A stretch of 64,000 nt of DNA from Candidatus Opimibacter skivensis (GCA_016722045.1 JADKGY010000008.1:496001-560000), one strand, 5' to 3'; positions 20,837-31,866 are shown, counted from the first letter of the stretch. Translations and numbers: made by a program. Notes: generated by a model not told the origin, from the sequence alone.

Positions 20837-20867
20837 AAAACCAGCTAAATACTAGCTGGTTTTTTTT
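20837..20867 (+). terminator. Rho-independent terminator
   Basis: An 11-bp perfect stem (AAAACCAGCTA at 20837-20847 with 20853-20863) has a 5-base loop, and the T tract runs to 20867. It follows the cohesin-like gene by 26 bases. Confidence 0.88.
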
Positions 20868-20898
20868 ATATGTGTTAAGAAAATCCCCACCTGCACCA

Positions 20899-20949
20899 GG
20901 CTAAAATCAAATCTGGTATGATTTTAGCCAACTCCAATTGGAATTGGAG
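20899..20949. repeat. Pair of adjacent perfect inverted repeats
   Basis: The first is an 11-bp perfect inverted repeat, GGCTAAAATCA at 20899-20909 and its complement at 20919-20929, with a 9-base loop. Two bases later CTCCAATT (20932-20939) and AATTGGAG (20942-20949) form a second, with a 2-base centre. No T tract follows, so this is not an ordinary terminator. It could be a protein-binding site or an RNA structure in the leader of the next gene. Confidence 0.6.
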
Positions 20950-21314
20950 AGGAATTGGCCTCCGCCTTTGCTTGATATAAAGCAATCAAAAGGATCGTAC
21001 AGGCCTTCAACCCCAAAGCCGCAATTACTAAATCACACAATACCAAGCTTAGGCAGTTTAGGTGCAAACTTAAATATGCATATAGTTCAATGTTGTATTG
21101 TCCAGGTGATAATGATCATCAGGGGTGATATGGCATGAAGTAAAACTTGAATAGAAAAGTGAAGACATGATAATCGACTTCATTTCATGATTTGACAGGA
21201 AACATAATGAAAGGACACAATTCAAATCAAAAAATTTTTGGACAATTAGAAATTCAGGAGCAGCTTGGAAAGGTTTCTCCTTTTTGTATTTACCCCACCC
21301 ATATGCACAACATC

Positions 21315-24300
21315 ATGAACATTATTAACATTAGCCGCTGGATACACGGATCTAAAATAGCGCTTGTTGGTGCTTTTTATTTCCTAACTCTTGTGTACAG
21401 TGATCAAGCTATTTCACAAACAACACCGGTAGTAACCGTTCGATTTGCTAATCCTATTTATAATTGTGCTGATTCGACCTATTGTCTTGATGTTGAATTT
21501 CGCGCAGACACATCGGGTATACAGGTGTTTGGTATGAATATCCGTTTTTTTTATGAGGATAGTTACCTTGAACTTGATACAATCGCTGATTATCAGGGTG
21601 GATATGAGCCAGTTGCGCCTATTCCACCTATGGTCGTAACCGGTATGGGGGGCTTTTTAAATTTTAGTGGTAATGCAGATTGGGTGAATGCAGCTATGCA
21701 ACTTAAAAACACAATGCTTCCGGCTATTATTCTCGATACGGTCAATTGGACTAAACTCTTTCAGGTCTGTTTTAAGTTTGATGGTCCAATTCCAAATGCT
21801 CAAAACTTTTGCCCACCGATTGTTTGGGATCTGCAAGTGAATCCGGCCAATGGGGGATATCTTGGTGGAGATGATGGCGTGGTCATTACAGTTGTTGACC
21901 CTACCATGATGATGGAGTCAATACCTTCTGATGAAAATGTTGTCCAGTTCAACTGGATTTATACTGTTGCAACCCCTTACTTTGGAACGCCTCAACCAAC
22001 GAGTTGTATTTCCCTCGATTGTTCTCCGATGCTTATGTGTGCAGTAGATACCACTGTAGAATGTAATCAGACGGATCCGACTATTACCGGTTTTGCTACA
22101 GCTACCGATATTTGTGCAGGAGACCCTGTTATTACTTTTAGTGATTCGATTGTTCCAGGAAACTGTCCCAATGATTTTATACTGATACGAACATGGTATG
22201 CTGCCAATGGATGTAATTTATTTGATACGTGTGTACAAATTATAACGGTCATCGATACTACCGCTCCGACTATTGTTTGTCCAAATGATATTACACTAGA
22301 GTGTGCTTCTGATGTACCATCTCCTAACCCAGGATCAGTAACAGCTTCCGATAATTGCAATGGACCGACAATAGTTACCTTTTTAGGGGATTTGATCACC
22401 AACCAAACTTGTGTCAATCGTTTTATACTCACACGCACATACAGAGCAACAGATGGATGTGGCAATTCCACTTCATGCAATCAGACAATCGATGTATTTG
22501 ATGATATCCCGCCTTCCATAACTTGCCCAACCGATATTACAGTGCAATGCGCCAGTCAGGTTCCACCTGTTAATACTACCGGTGTTACGACTTCGGATAA
22601 TTGCGGAGGACAAGCAAGCGTAACCTTTATACAGGATGTAATAAGCAATCAGACCTGCATCAATCATTTTACGGTGTCCCGGACATACCAGTCAACGGAT
22701 CTATGCGGAAATTCAGCTACATGCGTCCAAACTATAATAGTATCCGACGATACTCCTCCATTCATTCAGTGTCCTGCCAATGTCACAGTACAATGCGCCA
22801 GCCTTATACCTCAGCCAAATACAGCCAGTGTCACAGCATCAGATAATTGCAACGGCCTGGCTACAGTGTCATTTGTTGATGATGTGATTTCAAATCAAAC
22901 ATGTACAAATAGATATAATGTAACACGGACGTATAGAGCAATAGATGAATGTGGTAATTCAGCCTCATGCTCTCAGACAATAACTGTGTTTGATAATACA
23001 GCACCTTCTATTACATGCCCCGGTAATGTCACAGTACAATGTGCCAGCCAGGTACCTGCTCCAAATACAGCCCTTGTCATTGCATCCGATAATTGCAATG
23101 GACTGGCCACCGTCACATTTGTAAATGATGTGATTTCCAATCAGACATGTACAAACAGGTTTAATGTAACCCGTACATATCAAGCAATAGATGAGTGTGG
23201 TAACTCAGCTTCATGTTCACAGACGATTACAGTATTTGATAATACAGCACCATCTATTCAGTGTCCAGGTAATGTCACTGTACAATGCACCAGCCAGGTA
23301 CCTGCTCCAAATACAGCCCTTGTTGTTGCATCAGATAATTGCAATGGACTTGCGACAGTCACATTTGTGAATGATGTGATTTCAAATCAAACATGTACAA
23401 ACAGGTTTAATGTAACACGTACCTATCGAGCCACGGATGAATGTGGTAATTCAGCCACATGTTCGCAGACGATTACTGTATTTGATAATATAGTGCCATC
23501 CATCCAGTGTCCAGGTAATGTCACAGTACAATGCGCCAGCCAGGTGCCAGCTCCAAATACAACTCTTGTTATTGCATCAGATAATTGCAATGGCCTGGCC
23601 ACCGTCACATTTGTCAATGATGTGATATCCAATCAGACATGCACAAACAGATTTAATGTAACTCGAACTTATAGAGCTACAGATGAGTGTGGTAATTCTG
23701 CTTCATGCTCACAGACGATTACTGTGTTTGATAATACGGTGCCATCCATTCAGTGTCCTGGCAATGTCACCGTACAATGCGCCAGTCTGGTACCACAACC
23801 AAATACAACTCTTGTTATTGCATCAGATAATTGTAATGGCCTGGCCACTGTCACATTTGTCAATGATGTGATATCCAATCAGACATGTACCAACAGATTT
23901 AATGTAACCCGAACTTATAGGGCTACAGATGAGTGTGGTAATTCAGCGACGTGCTCACAGACGATTACGGTATTTGACAATACAGTGCCATCCATTCAGT
24001 GTCCTGGAAATGTCACGGTACAATGCGCCAGTTTGGTACCTCAACCAAATACATCCCTTGTTATTGCATCCGATAATTGCAATGGACTAGCCACAGTCAC
24101 ATTTGTGAATGATGTGATTTCGAATCAAACATGCACAAACAGGTTTAATGTCACCCGTACCTACCGAGCAACAGATGAGTGCGGTAATTCAGCCACATGC
24201 TCACAGACGATTACAGTATTTGACAATACAGCGCCATCCATTCAGTGTCCTGGTAATGTCACCGTACAATGTGCCAGCCAGGTACCTGCTCCAAATACAG

Positions 24301-27300
24301 CCCTTGTCACAGCATCAGATAATTGCAATGGGCTTGCGACAGTCACATTTGTGAACGATGTGATTTCAAATCAAACATGTACCAATAGATTTGACGTCAC
24401 CCGAACCTATAGAGCAACCGACGAGTGTGGAAATTCAGCGACATGTTCGCAGACGATTACTGTATTTGATAATACTGTACCATCTATTCAGTGTCCAGGC
24501 AATGTCACGGTACAATGCGCCAGTCTGGTACCGCAACCAAATACATCCCTTGTTATTGCATCAGATAATTGCAATGGACTAGCCACAGTCACATTTGTGA
24601 ATGATGTGATTTCGAATCAAACATGCACAAACAGGTTTAATGTCACCCGTACCTACCGAGCAACAGATGAATGTGGTAATTCAGCCACATGCTCACAAAC
24701 GATTACAGTATTTGATAATACAATACCATCCATCCAGTGTCCGGGTAATGTCACTGTCCAATGTGCAAGCCAGATACCTGCTCCAAATACAACCCTTGTC
24801 ATTGCGTCTGATAATTGCAATGGATTGGCCACCGTCACATTTGTCAATGATGTGATATCCAATCAGACATGCACAAACAGATTTAATGTCACCCGTACTT
24901 ACAGAGCCACGGATGAGTGTGGTAATTCAGCTACATGTTCACAGACGATCACTGTATTTGATAGCACAGTACCATCGATTCAATGCCCAGGTAATATCAC
25001 AGTTCAGTGCGCCAGTCAGGTGCCTCAACCGAATACAGCAACCGTCACAGCTTCTGACAATTGCAATGGTCTGGCGACAATCACATTTGTCAATGATGTG
25101 ATTTCAAATCAAACATGTACCAATAGATTTGACGTCACCCGAACCTATAGAGCAACCGACGAGTGTGGTAATTCAGCCACATGTTCGCAGACGATCACTG
25201 TATTTGATAACACAGTGCCATCAATTCAATGCCCAGGTAATATCACAGTACAATGTGCAAGTCAGGTGCCTCAACCGAATACAGCTAGCGTCATTGCCTC
25301 AGATAATTGCAATGGCCTGGCTACTGTAACATTTGTCAATGATGTGATTTCAAATCAAACATGTACAAATAGATTTAATGTCACCCGAACCTATAGAGCA
25401 ACGGATGAATGTGGGAATTCAGCCTCATGCTCACAGACGATAACGGTGTTTGACAATACAGTGCCAACTATTACATGTCCTGGAAATGTCACCGTACAAT
25501 GTGCCAGCCAGATACCTGCTCCAAATACTGCCCTTGTCACAGCATCAGATAATTGCAATGGACTAGCGACGATCACTTTTGTCAATGATGTGATTTCAAA
25601 TCAATCATGTACAAATAGATTTAATGTCACCAGGACATATAGAGCAACGGATGAATGTGGAAATTCAGCCACATGCTCACAGACGATAACGGTGTTTGAC
25701 AATACAGTGCCAACTATTACATGCCCTGGAAATGTCACCGTACAATGTGCCAGCCAGGTACCTGCTCCGAATACAGCCCTTGTCATAGCATCAGATAATT
25801 GCAATGGACTAGCGACGATCACTTTTGTCAATGATGTGATTTCAAATCAAACATGTACAAATAGATTTAATGTCACCAGGACATATAGAGCAACGGATGA
25901 ATGTGGAAATTCAGCCACATGCTCACAGACGATAACGGTATTTGACAATACAGTGCCAACTATTACATGCCCTGGAAATGTCACCGTACAATGTGCCAGC
26001 CAGGTACCTGCTCCAAATACAGCGCTTGTCATAGCATCAGATAATTGCAATGGACTAGCGACGATCACTTTTGTCAATGATGTGATTTCAAACCAAAGCT
26101 GTACAAATAGATTTAATGTCACCAGGACATATAGAGCAACCGATGAATGTGGAAATTCAGCCACATGCTCACAGACGATAACGGTATTTGACAATACAGT
26201 GCCAACTATTACATGCCCTGGAAATGTCACCGTACAATGCGCCAGCCAGGTTCCTGCAGCAAATACTGCAAGTGTTACAACAGCGGATAATTGCGGAGGA
26301 ATCGCAACCGTCACGTTAGTAGGCCAGGATGTGATCAGTAATCAGACCTGTGCAAACCGCTTTACAGTAACACGAACATATCGTTCAACAGACGAATGCG
26401 GAAACTCTGCTACTTGCGCGCAAATCATTACCGTCAATGATATAACTCCGCCAACAATCACCTGTCCGGCTAACATGACAGTTGCATTTGGTGCAAATAC
26501 ACTTCCTGTAAATACAGGCAATCCGACAGGATCAGATAATTGCACTGGAACACCTGTTTTCACTTTTAATGATGTCATTATTCTTGGAAACTGTCCTGAG
26601 GACTTTATCATCAACAGAACATGGACCGCAACAGACGCATGTTCAATAACGGCAACCTGCGTTCAAAGCATCACCGTGGATGGAAATTGTAGTGTCGACT
26701 TGTCACTTGTAAAAGTCTTGGATCCAAATCAGGGACCTGTATCAGGAGGGGATAATATCAATTTTACGATTACAGTTACTAACCAAGGACAAGGTGATGT
26801 CAGTTCAGTGACCATTACTGATTATATTCCACTTGGCTTCTCGCTCAATGATCCTGATTGGACTCCTGGAAATGCAGGTAGTACCGGCCAAAGTGCATCA
26901 ATCGTATTATCCATTGCTAATGGCGGATTAGATCCAAGTGGATTAAATCCCGGTGAAAGTGTTTCAGTTCAAATCACACTTCAGGCAAATCTAAATATTC
27001 AACCAGGTCAATATTTCAACACCGCTGAAATAAGTGTAGTCCTCAATCTTCAGGGAGTAGATGTCAGTGATCAGGATCAGGATAGTAATGCGGACAACGA
27101 TAACACTAATGACCCACCGGGTGAAGATGATATCAGTCAGGCTGCTATTTGTGTATTGCCTCAAGGTGTTATCGTGGGTGATCCATTTGTATGCCCTGGA
27201 CAATTAGCGACATATACTGTGCAGAACTACAATCCGGCTTTCACGTATAACTGGACTTTAAATGGTGGTGGTACAATTATCACCAATACAGGTGAAACAA

Positions 27301-30300
27301 TAACAATACAATGGTTGAGCACACCGGGTTCTTACCAAATTCAATTGGATGTGATAATCGCACAGGGTTGTCAGACAACTACATTCTTAAATGTTGTCGT
27401 TGAGGCCTTTGAGGTCCTCGCATGTGACGATCATATACAGATATCACTAGATGGGGATTGCCAGGTGGTCATCGTTCCATCCATGATCCTTGAAGGCCAA
27501 TTGTATGGAGAAAATTATATTGTAATTCTTCTTGATGAAAATGGCGATACTATTCCAAATGCAACACTCACTTATGAAAGCGTAGGTCATACGTACACTG
27601 TAAAAATAATAAGTGAATGTAATATCAATAGTTGCTGGGGTACAATCTCCGTGGAAGATAAAATTCCACCACACATAACATGCGCATGTCCTCAGGAAGG
27701 CAGTGATGATCCTGCATGTAAAATCACGTGTCTTGAAATAGATCAATTGGTCAATGGAATTATTCCAAATGGCCTTCAACCTGATGTGTCAGACAATTGC
27801 GGCCAGGTAAATGTTGAGATACTGGACATTGATGTCAATTATGATAATTGCGCAGGAGGATTTGTTCATGTCACATGGCTGGCATCAGATCTTAGTGGCA
27901 ATACAGCCACATGTGTCGAATCATTTACAGTCGTTCCACTCACACTTGAGACTCTAGTATTTCCTCCAAATTATTTAGGAGAGTGTGGTACAAGTCCGAA
28001 CCCTGCCATCACTGGTTGGCCACAAATCAATGGTGTTAATCTTACTGACGCGGGTGGTGTGTGCAATATTTTTGCAGGATACTGGGATGAAGAATTGAAT
28101 CAATGTGGAGGTGGACGTAAAATCATCCGGACCTGGACAGTGCTCGATTGGTGTACTGTTGAAATTGTAGAATACACGCAGATCATAAAATTGACTGATG
28201 ATCAGGGTCCAATCCTGACATGTCCATCCAACATAACTGTAGGAACTGAATTCTGGTATTGTTATGCTAATGTGAGCGTGCCAAAACCACAGGCTCATGA
28301 TGTATGTAGTGATGTGGTCGACTTCAGTCTGTCCGTCAATGGTGGTACCATAACCCAATTTGGAAATAATTTTGTGATCAATGGTCTTCTCATTGGAACA
28401 TATATTGCAGTTTGGACAGTTAGTGATGAATGTGGCAATAGCAGCACATGTAGTTTCTACATTACTGTAGTAGATGATGTAGCACCTGTTGCAAATTGTG
28501 ATGCACATACTATTGTGTCTTTGACTAATGATGGACCTGCGGGACTTACACTTGTACCTGCTACTGTATTCAATGATGGTAGCTACGACAATTGCGGTCC
28601 GGTGACGTTCAGAGTCAGACGAATGGATAGTTGTATTGATATCGACTGGACTACAAATGGCGCATGTGTCGATGATGTCCCTAATGGATTTGTCAACGGA
28701 GCAGATCAGGGCACGATACGCAGGACCTGCGTTCCGTTCTCTTGTTGTGATGTAGGTGCAGGTCCGGTGATGGTTGAATTGGAGGTGACGGATGCCGCTG
28801 GCAATGTCAACTATTGTATGATAGAAGCCACAGTACAGGATAAAATATCCCCATTCGTAGAGTGTCCTCCTGATATCACGGTCAGCTGTGATTTCTGGTT
28901 CAATGTACAGGAAGGAACATTTGTGGATGGTGATGGAAATAATAATGGCAATCTTGATGAAGATCCATTGACACCTGTCTTTGGAAATATGTATGATGCA
29001 TTCCGCTATCAGGAGAATATAAGAGATCAGATTGTCATCAATGATCCGGGCAATAATGATTACCATCAACCACATACGTGGGGTATCGATGGATGGGCGG
29101 ATGATAACTGTGAAGTAAATCTACAAGTGAGAGTCCGCGTATTCAATGATTGTACAGGAGATGATCTTCCACCGGGAGCACCGGCAGGCGCTGTCAAACT
29201 GATCGAGCGACGATTCAGCGCCAGCGATGGCAACCAGGGAATCGCACCTGGCGTATGCACACAACGGATCTGGGTTGTTAATTTCCATCCATTCTATATC
29301 ACGGATTCAAACTGTAACAATTCGAATCCAAATGATGGGGTAATCTGGCCATGTGATGTATTACTCACCACATGCCCTGATAGTATCACCGGAACAGGTG
29401 AGCCAACGATTTATGATAATGCATGCAGCCTGATAGGTGTAGCATATGAGGACACAAGATTTGAATTTGTGGAAGAAGGTGCATGTTTCAAGATCTTACG
29501 TGAATGGTCAGTGATTGACTGGTGCCAGTACAATTCACAGACAGGAGAAGGATTGTGGAGTTATACACAGGTGATCAAAGTACATGACAATGTGGGACCT
29601 GCATTTGTCAATTGTCCTGCAGGCCCGGTGACACTATGCGTAGCCGATGATGGAGTGACACTTCCTGACAACAACCAGGCATTCCTTGGCGAAGAAAATC
29701 CGCAGTCATCAAGCTGTAGTGTACATCTGAATCTATGTCAACAAGTAAGAGAGACATGCAGCGATGTAGTGCATTATGATGTGAAGATGTACCTGTTCAA
29801 TGCAGATGAATTTATATATCTACAGCCACTTACGACAGTACCTGTAGATGCGAATGGTATAGCTGATCTATGTTTCGATACACATAAAAATGCTAACCAG
29901 ACAATTAATAACAATGGTGTTCCGTATAACAGTCCATTCTGTGGCGACTATCACAAGATCTTGTGGAGTGCAGAGGACGGATGCGGCAACTGGAGCCATT
30001 GTGAATACCTGATCCGTCTTGAAGATTGCAAGCAACCAACACCAGTGTGCATCAATGGACTGAGTACGGTAGTGATGCCTATTGGTGGTCAGGTCACGAT
30101 TTGGGCAAAAGATTTCAATGCGTCTAGTTTTGATGATTGTACGCCTGAAGCTGATCTTCTTTACAGCTTTAGTGGAGATGCCTATCAGCCGAGCTTTACG
30201 TATACATGTGACAATGTGCCTGCTTTTGGAGTTGAACTTTCAGTTCATATCTGGGTAGCTGATGGCGGTACGGATGATAATTGTAATGGTCAGATCAGTT

Positions 30301-31595
30301 GGGCTGAACGAAATAAAGATTATTGCTCTACTAATTTAGTGATTACAGACAATGCCAATGTGTGTGATACCACTGGAAGCATTTTAGCCGGACAGATTCT
30401 TACAGATCATGGCGTGCCGGTAGGTCAGGTGAAAGTCACATTGACTAGTCCGGGTTTTGTATATCCTGATTACATCACATCTGCAGATGGCCGCTATCGA
30501 TTTGACCATTTATTACCTGGCGCGAATTATACTATTACTCCGGAAAGAAATGATAATCATAAAAACGGAGTCAGTACACTCGATCTGGTACGTATACAGA
30601 AACATTTATTAGGACTGCAGGACTTTACAGACCCTTATCAATACATTGCTGCTGATGCTAACAATAGTAATTCAGTGAGTGCCATAGATCTTGTAGAACT
30701 GCGGAAACTAATTCTGGGTATATACGCTGAATTACCAGCCAGTGAAAGTTGGACATTTGTAGATAAGAAATTCACGATGTCGAATCCTGCGCATCCATGG
30801 CCTTATGAGGGAGAAATAAGAATCGAGGCTTTACAGGGTAGAATTTTTGATAATGACTTTATAGGCGTTAAAGTAGGCGATGTCAATAATAGCGTTCAGG
30901 CAAATGCAACTCAGATTCTTCCAAGAGGTGGAAGAAAAGTGATGAGCATCAAGGTAGCTTCACCTGAATCTGTTGAAGCCGGAGATGTGATAGAAATGAA
31001 TATGACGCTTCCATCCGAAGTCAGTGGATTCCAGTGGACATTGGAGACAGATGGTCTTGAATACATCGGGGTATCCAGTGAGGATATCAACATCGGAGAC
31101 GAAAACCTTGGATTACTTGGAAATGGTATCATCACGATGAGTTGGAATGGAATACAAAAGAAACATTCAACGAACATGGGTCCAACGATAGTTATGAAAT
31201 GGAAAGCGACGACTCCTGGAAAAATAAGCAAGATGATCAGGATGACAAGCGATGTGACACCTGCAGAATCTTATACTGCAGCTGACGAAATCATGGATGT
31301 CAGACTTTCCTATTTGAATGATCAGGTTAAGTCAGAATTTGGATTATATCAGAACAAACCAAATCCATGGAATGGCGAGACCTTAATAGGGTTTGATTTG
31401 CCAAAGGATGGACATGCTCGACTAACGATTTTTGATGTAGCAGGTAAGACTTTAAAGACCATCGAAGGTGATTTTAAAACTGGATACAATTCAATCGAAT
31501 TGACTGAAAAAGATATTCCTGGTTCAGGCGTACTTTATTATAGACTTGAAAGTGGGGAAAATTCTGCAAGTAAAAAGATGATCATATTGCGCTAA
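21315..31595 (+). CDS. Giant cohesin-like/HYR-array/dockerin protein with T9SS tail
   Basis: I choose ATG 21315 (3,426 residues) because the signal peptide then sits at the N-terminus and cleaves at a position matching paralogue 31917; ATG 21207, ATG 21303 and TTG 21192 are in frame upstream. Parts in order: signal peptide (1-35); cohesin-like domain (about 36-236); one degenerate and 18 HYR modules (about 236-1792); one DUF11 (about 1792-1946); PKD-like (about 1949-2036); a long HYR-like region with DGVIWPCD (about 2036-3016); a carboxypeptidase-regulatory-like domain (about 3019-3077); a two-loop type I dockerin (about 3078-3142, NDNHKNGVSTLDLVRIQKHL and ADANNSNSVSAIDLVELRKL); a second cohesin-like domain (about 3206-3329, EAGDVIEMNMTLP); and a T9SS type A tail (NKPNPWNGETLIGFDLP ... 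KKMIILR). Likely a T9SS-exported surface scaffold or adhesin. A strong terminator follows. Confidence 0.9.
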   Translation: MNIINISRWIHGSKIALVGAFYFLTLVYSDQAISQTTPVVTVRFANPIYNCADSTYCLDVEFRADTSGIQVFGMNIRFFYEDSYLELDTIADYQGGYEPVAPIPPMVVTGMGGFLNFSGNADWVNAAMQLKNTMLPAIILDTVNWTKLFQVCFKFDGPIPNAQNFCPPIVWDLQVNPANGGYLGGDDGVVITVVDPTMMMESIPSDENVVQFNWIYTVATPYFGTPQPTSCISLDCSPMLMCAVDTTVECNQTDPTITGFATATDICAGDPVITFSDSIVPGNCPNDFILIRTWYAANGCNLFDTCVQIITVIDTTAPTIVCPNDITLECASDVPSPNPGSVTASDNCNGPTIVTFLGDLITNQTCVNRFILTRTYRATDGCGNSTSCNQTIDVFDDIPPSITCPTDITVQCASQVPPVNTTGVTTSDNCGGQASVTFIQDVISNQTCINHFTVSRTYQSTDLCGNSATCVQTIIVSDDTPPFIQCPANVTVQCASLIPQPNTASVTASDNCNGLATVSFVDDVISNQTCTNRYNVTRTYRAIDECGNSASCSQTITVFDNTAPSITCPGNVTVQCASQVPAPNTALVIASDNCNGLATVTFVNDVISNQTCTNRFNVTRTYQAIDECGNSASCSQTITVFDNTAPSIQCPGNVTVQCTSQVPAPNTALVVASDNCNGLATVTFVNDVISNQTCTNRFNVTRTYRATDECGNSATCSQTITVFDNIVPSIQCPGNVTVQCASQVPAPNTTLVIASDNCNGLATVTFVNDVISNQTCTNRFNVTRTYRATDECGNSASCSQTITVFDNTVPSIQCPGNVTVQCASLVPQPNTTLVIASDNCNGLATVTFVNDVISNQTCTNRFNVTRTYRATDECGNSATCSQTITVFDNTVPSIQCPGNVTVQCASLVPQPNTSLVIASDNCNGLATVTFVNDVISNQTCTNRFNVTRTYRATDECGNSATCSQTITVFDNTAPSIQCPGNVTVQCASQVPAPNTALVTASDNCNGLATVTFVNDVISNQTCTNRFDVTRTYRATDECGNSATCSQTITVFDNTVPSIQCPGNVTVQCASLVPQPNTSLVIASDNCNGLATVTFVNDVISNQTCTNRFNVTRTYRATDECGNSATCSQTITVFDNTIPSIQCPGNVTVQCASQIPAPNTTLVIASDNCNGLATVTFVNDVISNQTCTNRFNVTRTYRATDECGNSATCSQTITVFDSTVPSIQCPGNITVQCASQVPQPNTATVTASDNCNGLATITFVNDVISNQTCTNRFDVTRTYRATDECGNSATCSQTITVFDNTVPSIQCPGNITVQCASQVPQPNTASVIASDNCNGLATVTFVNDVISNQTCTNRFNVTRTYRATDECGNSASCSQTITVFDNTVPTITCPGNVTVQCASQIPAPNTALVTASDNCNGLATITFVNDVISNQSCTNRFNVTRTYRATDECGNSATCSQTITVFDNTVPTITCPGNVTVQCASQVPAPNTALVIASDNCNGLATITFVNDVISNQTCTNRFNVTRTYRATDECGNSATCSQTITVFDNTVPTITCPGNVTVQCASQVPAPNTALVIASDNCNGLATITFVNDVISNQSCTNRFNVTRTYRATDECGNSATCSQTITVFDNTVPTITCPGNVTVQCASQVPAANTASVTTADNCGGIATVTLVGQDVISNQTCANRFTVTRTYRSTDECGNSATCAQIITVNDITPPTITCPANMTVAFGANTLPVNTGNPTGSDNCTGTPVFTFNDVIILGNCPEDFIINRTWTATDACSITATCVQSITVDGNCSVDLSLVKVLDPNQGPVSGGDNINFTITVTNQGQGDVSSVTITDYIPLGFSLNDPDWTPGNAGSTGQSASIVLSIANGGLDPSGLNPGESVSVQITLQANLNIQPGQYFNTAEISVVLNLQGVDVSDQDQDSNADNDNTNDPPGEDDISQAAICVLPQGVIVGDPFVCPGQLATYTVQNYNPAFTYNWTLNGGGTIITNTGETITIQWLSTPGSYQIQLDVIIAQGCQTTTFLNVVVEAFEVLACDDHIQISLDGDCQVVIVPSMILEGQLYGENYIVILLDENGDTIPNATLTYESVGHTYTVKIISECNINSCWGTISVEDKIPPHITCACPQEGSDDPACKITCLEIDQLVNGIIPNGLQPDVSDNCGQVNVEILDIDVNYDNCAGGFVHVTWLASDLSGNTATCVESFTVVPLTLETLVFPPNYLGECGTSPNPAITGWPQINGVNLTDAGGVCNIFAGYWDEELNQCGGGRKIIRTWTVLDWCTVEIVEYTQIIKLTDDQGPILTCPSNITVGTEFWYCYANVSVPKPQAHDVCSDVVDFSLSVNGGTITQFGNNFVINGLLIGTYIAVWTVSDECGNSSTCSFYITVVDDVAPVANCDAHTIVSLTNDGPAGLTLVPATVFNDGSYDNCGPVTFRVRRMDSCIDIDWTTNGACVDDVPNGFVNGADQGTIRRTCVPFSCCDVGAGPVMVELEVTDAAGNVNYCMIEATVQDKISPFVECPPDITVSCDFWFNVQEGTFVDGDGNNNGNLDEDPLTPVFGNMYDAFRYQENIRDQIVINDPGNNDYHQPHTWGIDGWADDNCEVNLQVRVRVFNDCTGDDLPPGAPAGAVKLIERRFSASDGNQGIAPGVCTQRIWVVNFHPFYITDSNCNNSNPNDGVIWPCDVLLTTCPDSITGTGEPTIYDNACSLIGVAYEDTRFEFVEEGACFKILREWSVIDWCQYNSQTGEGLWSYTQVIKVHDNVGPAFVNCPAGPVTLCVADDGVTLPDNNQAFLGEENPQSSSCSVHLNLCQQVRETCSDVVHYDVKMYLFNADEFIYLQPLTTVPVDANGIADLCFDTHKNANQTINNNGVPYNSPFCGDYHKILWSAEDGCGNWSHCEYLIRLEDCKQPTPVCINGLSTVVMPIGGQVTIWAKDFNASSFDDCTPEADLLYSFSGDAYQPSFTYTCDNVPAFGVELSVHIWVADGGTDDNCNGQISWAERNKDYCSTNLVITDNANVCDTTGSILAGQILTDHGVPVGQVKVTLTSPGFVYPDYITSADGRYRFDHLLPGANYTITPERNDNHKNGVSTLDLVRIQKHLLGLQDFTDPYQYIAADANNSNSVSAIDLVELRKLILGIYAELPASESWTFVDKKFTMSNPAHPWPYEGEIRIEALQGRIFDNDFIGVKVGDVNNSVQANATQILPRGGRKVMSIKVASPESVEAGDVIEMNMTLPSEVSGFQWTLETDGLEYIGVSSEDINIGDENLGLLGNGIITMSWNGIQKKHSTNMGPTIVMKWKATTPGKISKMIRMTSDVTPAESYTAADEIMDVRLSYLNDQVKSEFGLYQNKPNPWNGETLIGFDLPKDGHARLTIFDVAGKTLKTIEGDFKTGYNSIELTEKDIPGSGVLYYRLESGENSASKKMIILR
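22255..26460 (+). repeat. HYR array of 246-base units
   Basis: Seventeen tandem in-frame units, mostly 246 bases (82 residues), carry CPGNVTVQCASQVPAPNT and RTYRATDECGNSATCSQTI; an eighteenth, divergent unit follows. Units around 25430-26250 are almost base-identical, pointing to recent duplication. Some similarities span two units (492 bases) or three (738 bases), showing block-wise copying. Confidence 0.9.
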
Positions 31596-31617
31596 GAAAA
31601 ATCCAGACATATCTATT

Positions 31618-31650
31618 AAAAAAGGCCTTCCATGTGAAGGCCTTTTTTTT
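31618..31650 (+). terminator. Rho-independent terminator
   Basis: The stem AAAAAAGGCCTTC (31618-31630) pairs with 31636-31648 across a 5-base loop, followed by T residues to 31650. The GGCCTTC core recurs in the terminator after gene 31917. Confidence 0.9.
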
Positions 31651-31858
31651 GCCTGTTACTTAAATACCAGCTTAATCCGTAAGCCTTAAAAGCGCTCCTG
31701 AGCCTCCCGTGATATTTTTCAATAATCACATGGTATTTTTTAATAATATATTATAGATATTAAAGTATTTAATAATATAAATACATAAATATCTATAAAT
31801 GAAGACTTTAGACATGTTATATTTTTTTAAAATGTTTTATAAATTCAAAATTACTTTT

Positions 31859-31866
31859 TACCTTTA
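31859..31866 (+). promoter_or_regulatory. Candidate Bacteroidota -7 element
   Basis: TACCTTTA matches the TAnnTTTG consensus in seven of eight positions and lies 50 bases before ATG 31917. It aligns base for base with the exact match TAGTTTTG at 40969-40976 in the duplicated leader. No convincing -33 element was seen. Confidence 0.5.

Larger units (their letters stand above)
20811..21314. other. Intergenic spacer with terminator and two inverted repeats
   Basis: About 500 bases. It holds the terminator of gene 19794, then two perfect inverted repeats close together (20899-20949). A 66-codon frame at 20938-21138 starts inside the second inverted repeat, has no recognisable features and is not called. 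In-frame extension of the next gene to 21192 or 21207 is possible but would put about 40 extra residues before its signal peptide. Confidence 0.6.

Noticed and set aside
20938..21138. 66-codon plus-strand frame between genes 19794 and 21315
   Set aside because: It starts inside an inverted repeat, has no signal, domain or convincing start, and overlaps likely leader sequence.
22255..26460. Regular 246-base repeats considered as a CRISPR or satellite array
   Set aside because: The repeats are far too long for CRISPR, have no unique spacers, and translate in frame as HYR modules.
27975..29075. 366-codon minus-strand frame inside gene 21315
   Set aside because: It lies wholly opposite a conserved domain region of the plus-strand gene; its translation is rich in Ile/Ser/Tyr with no domain or signal, so it is a shadow.
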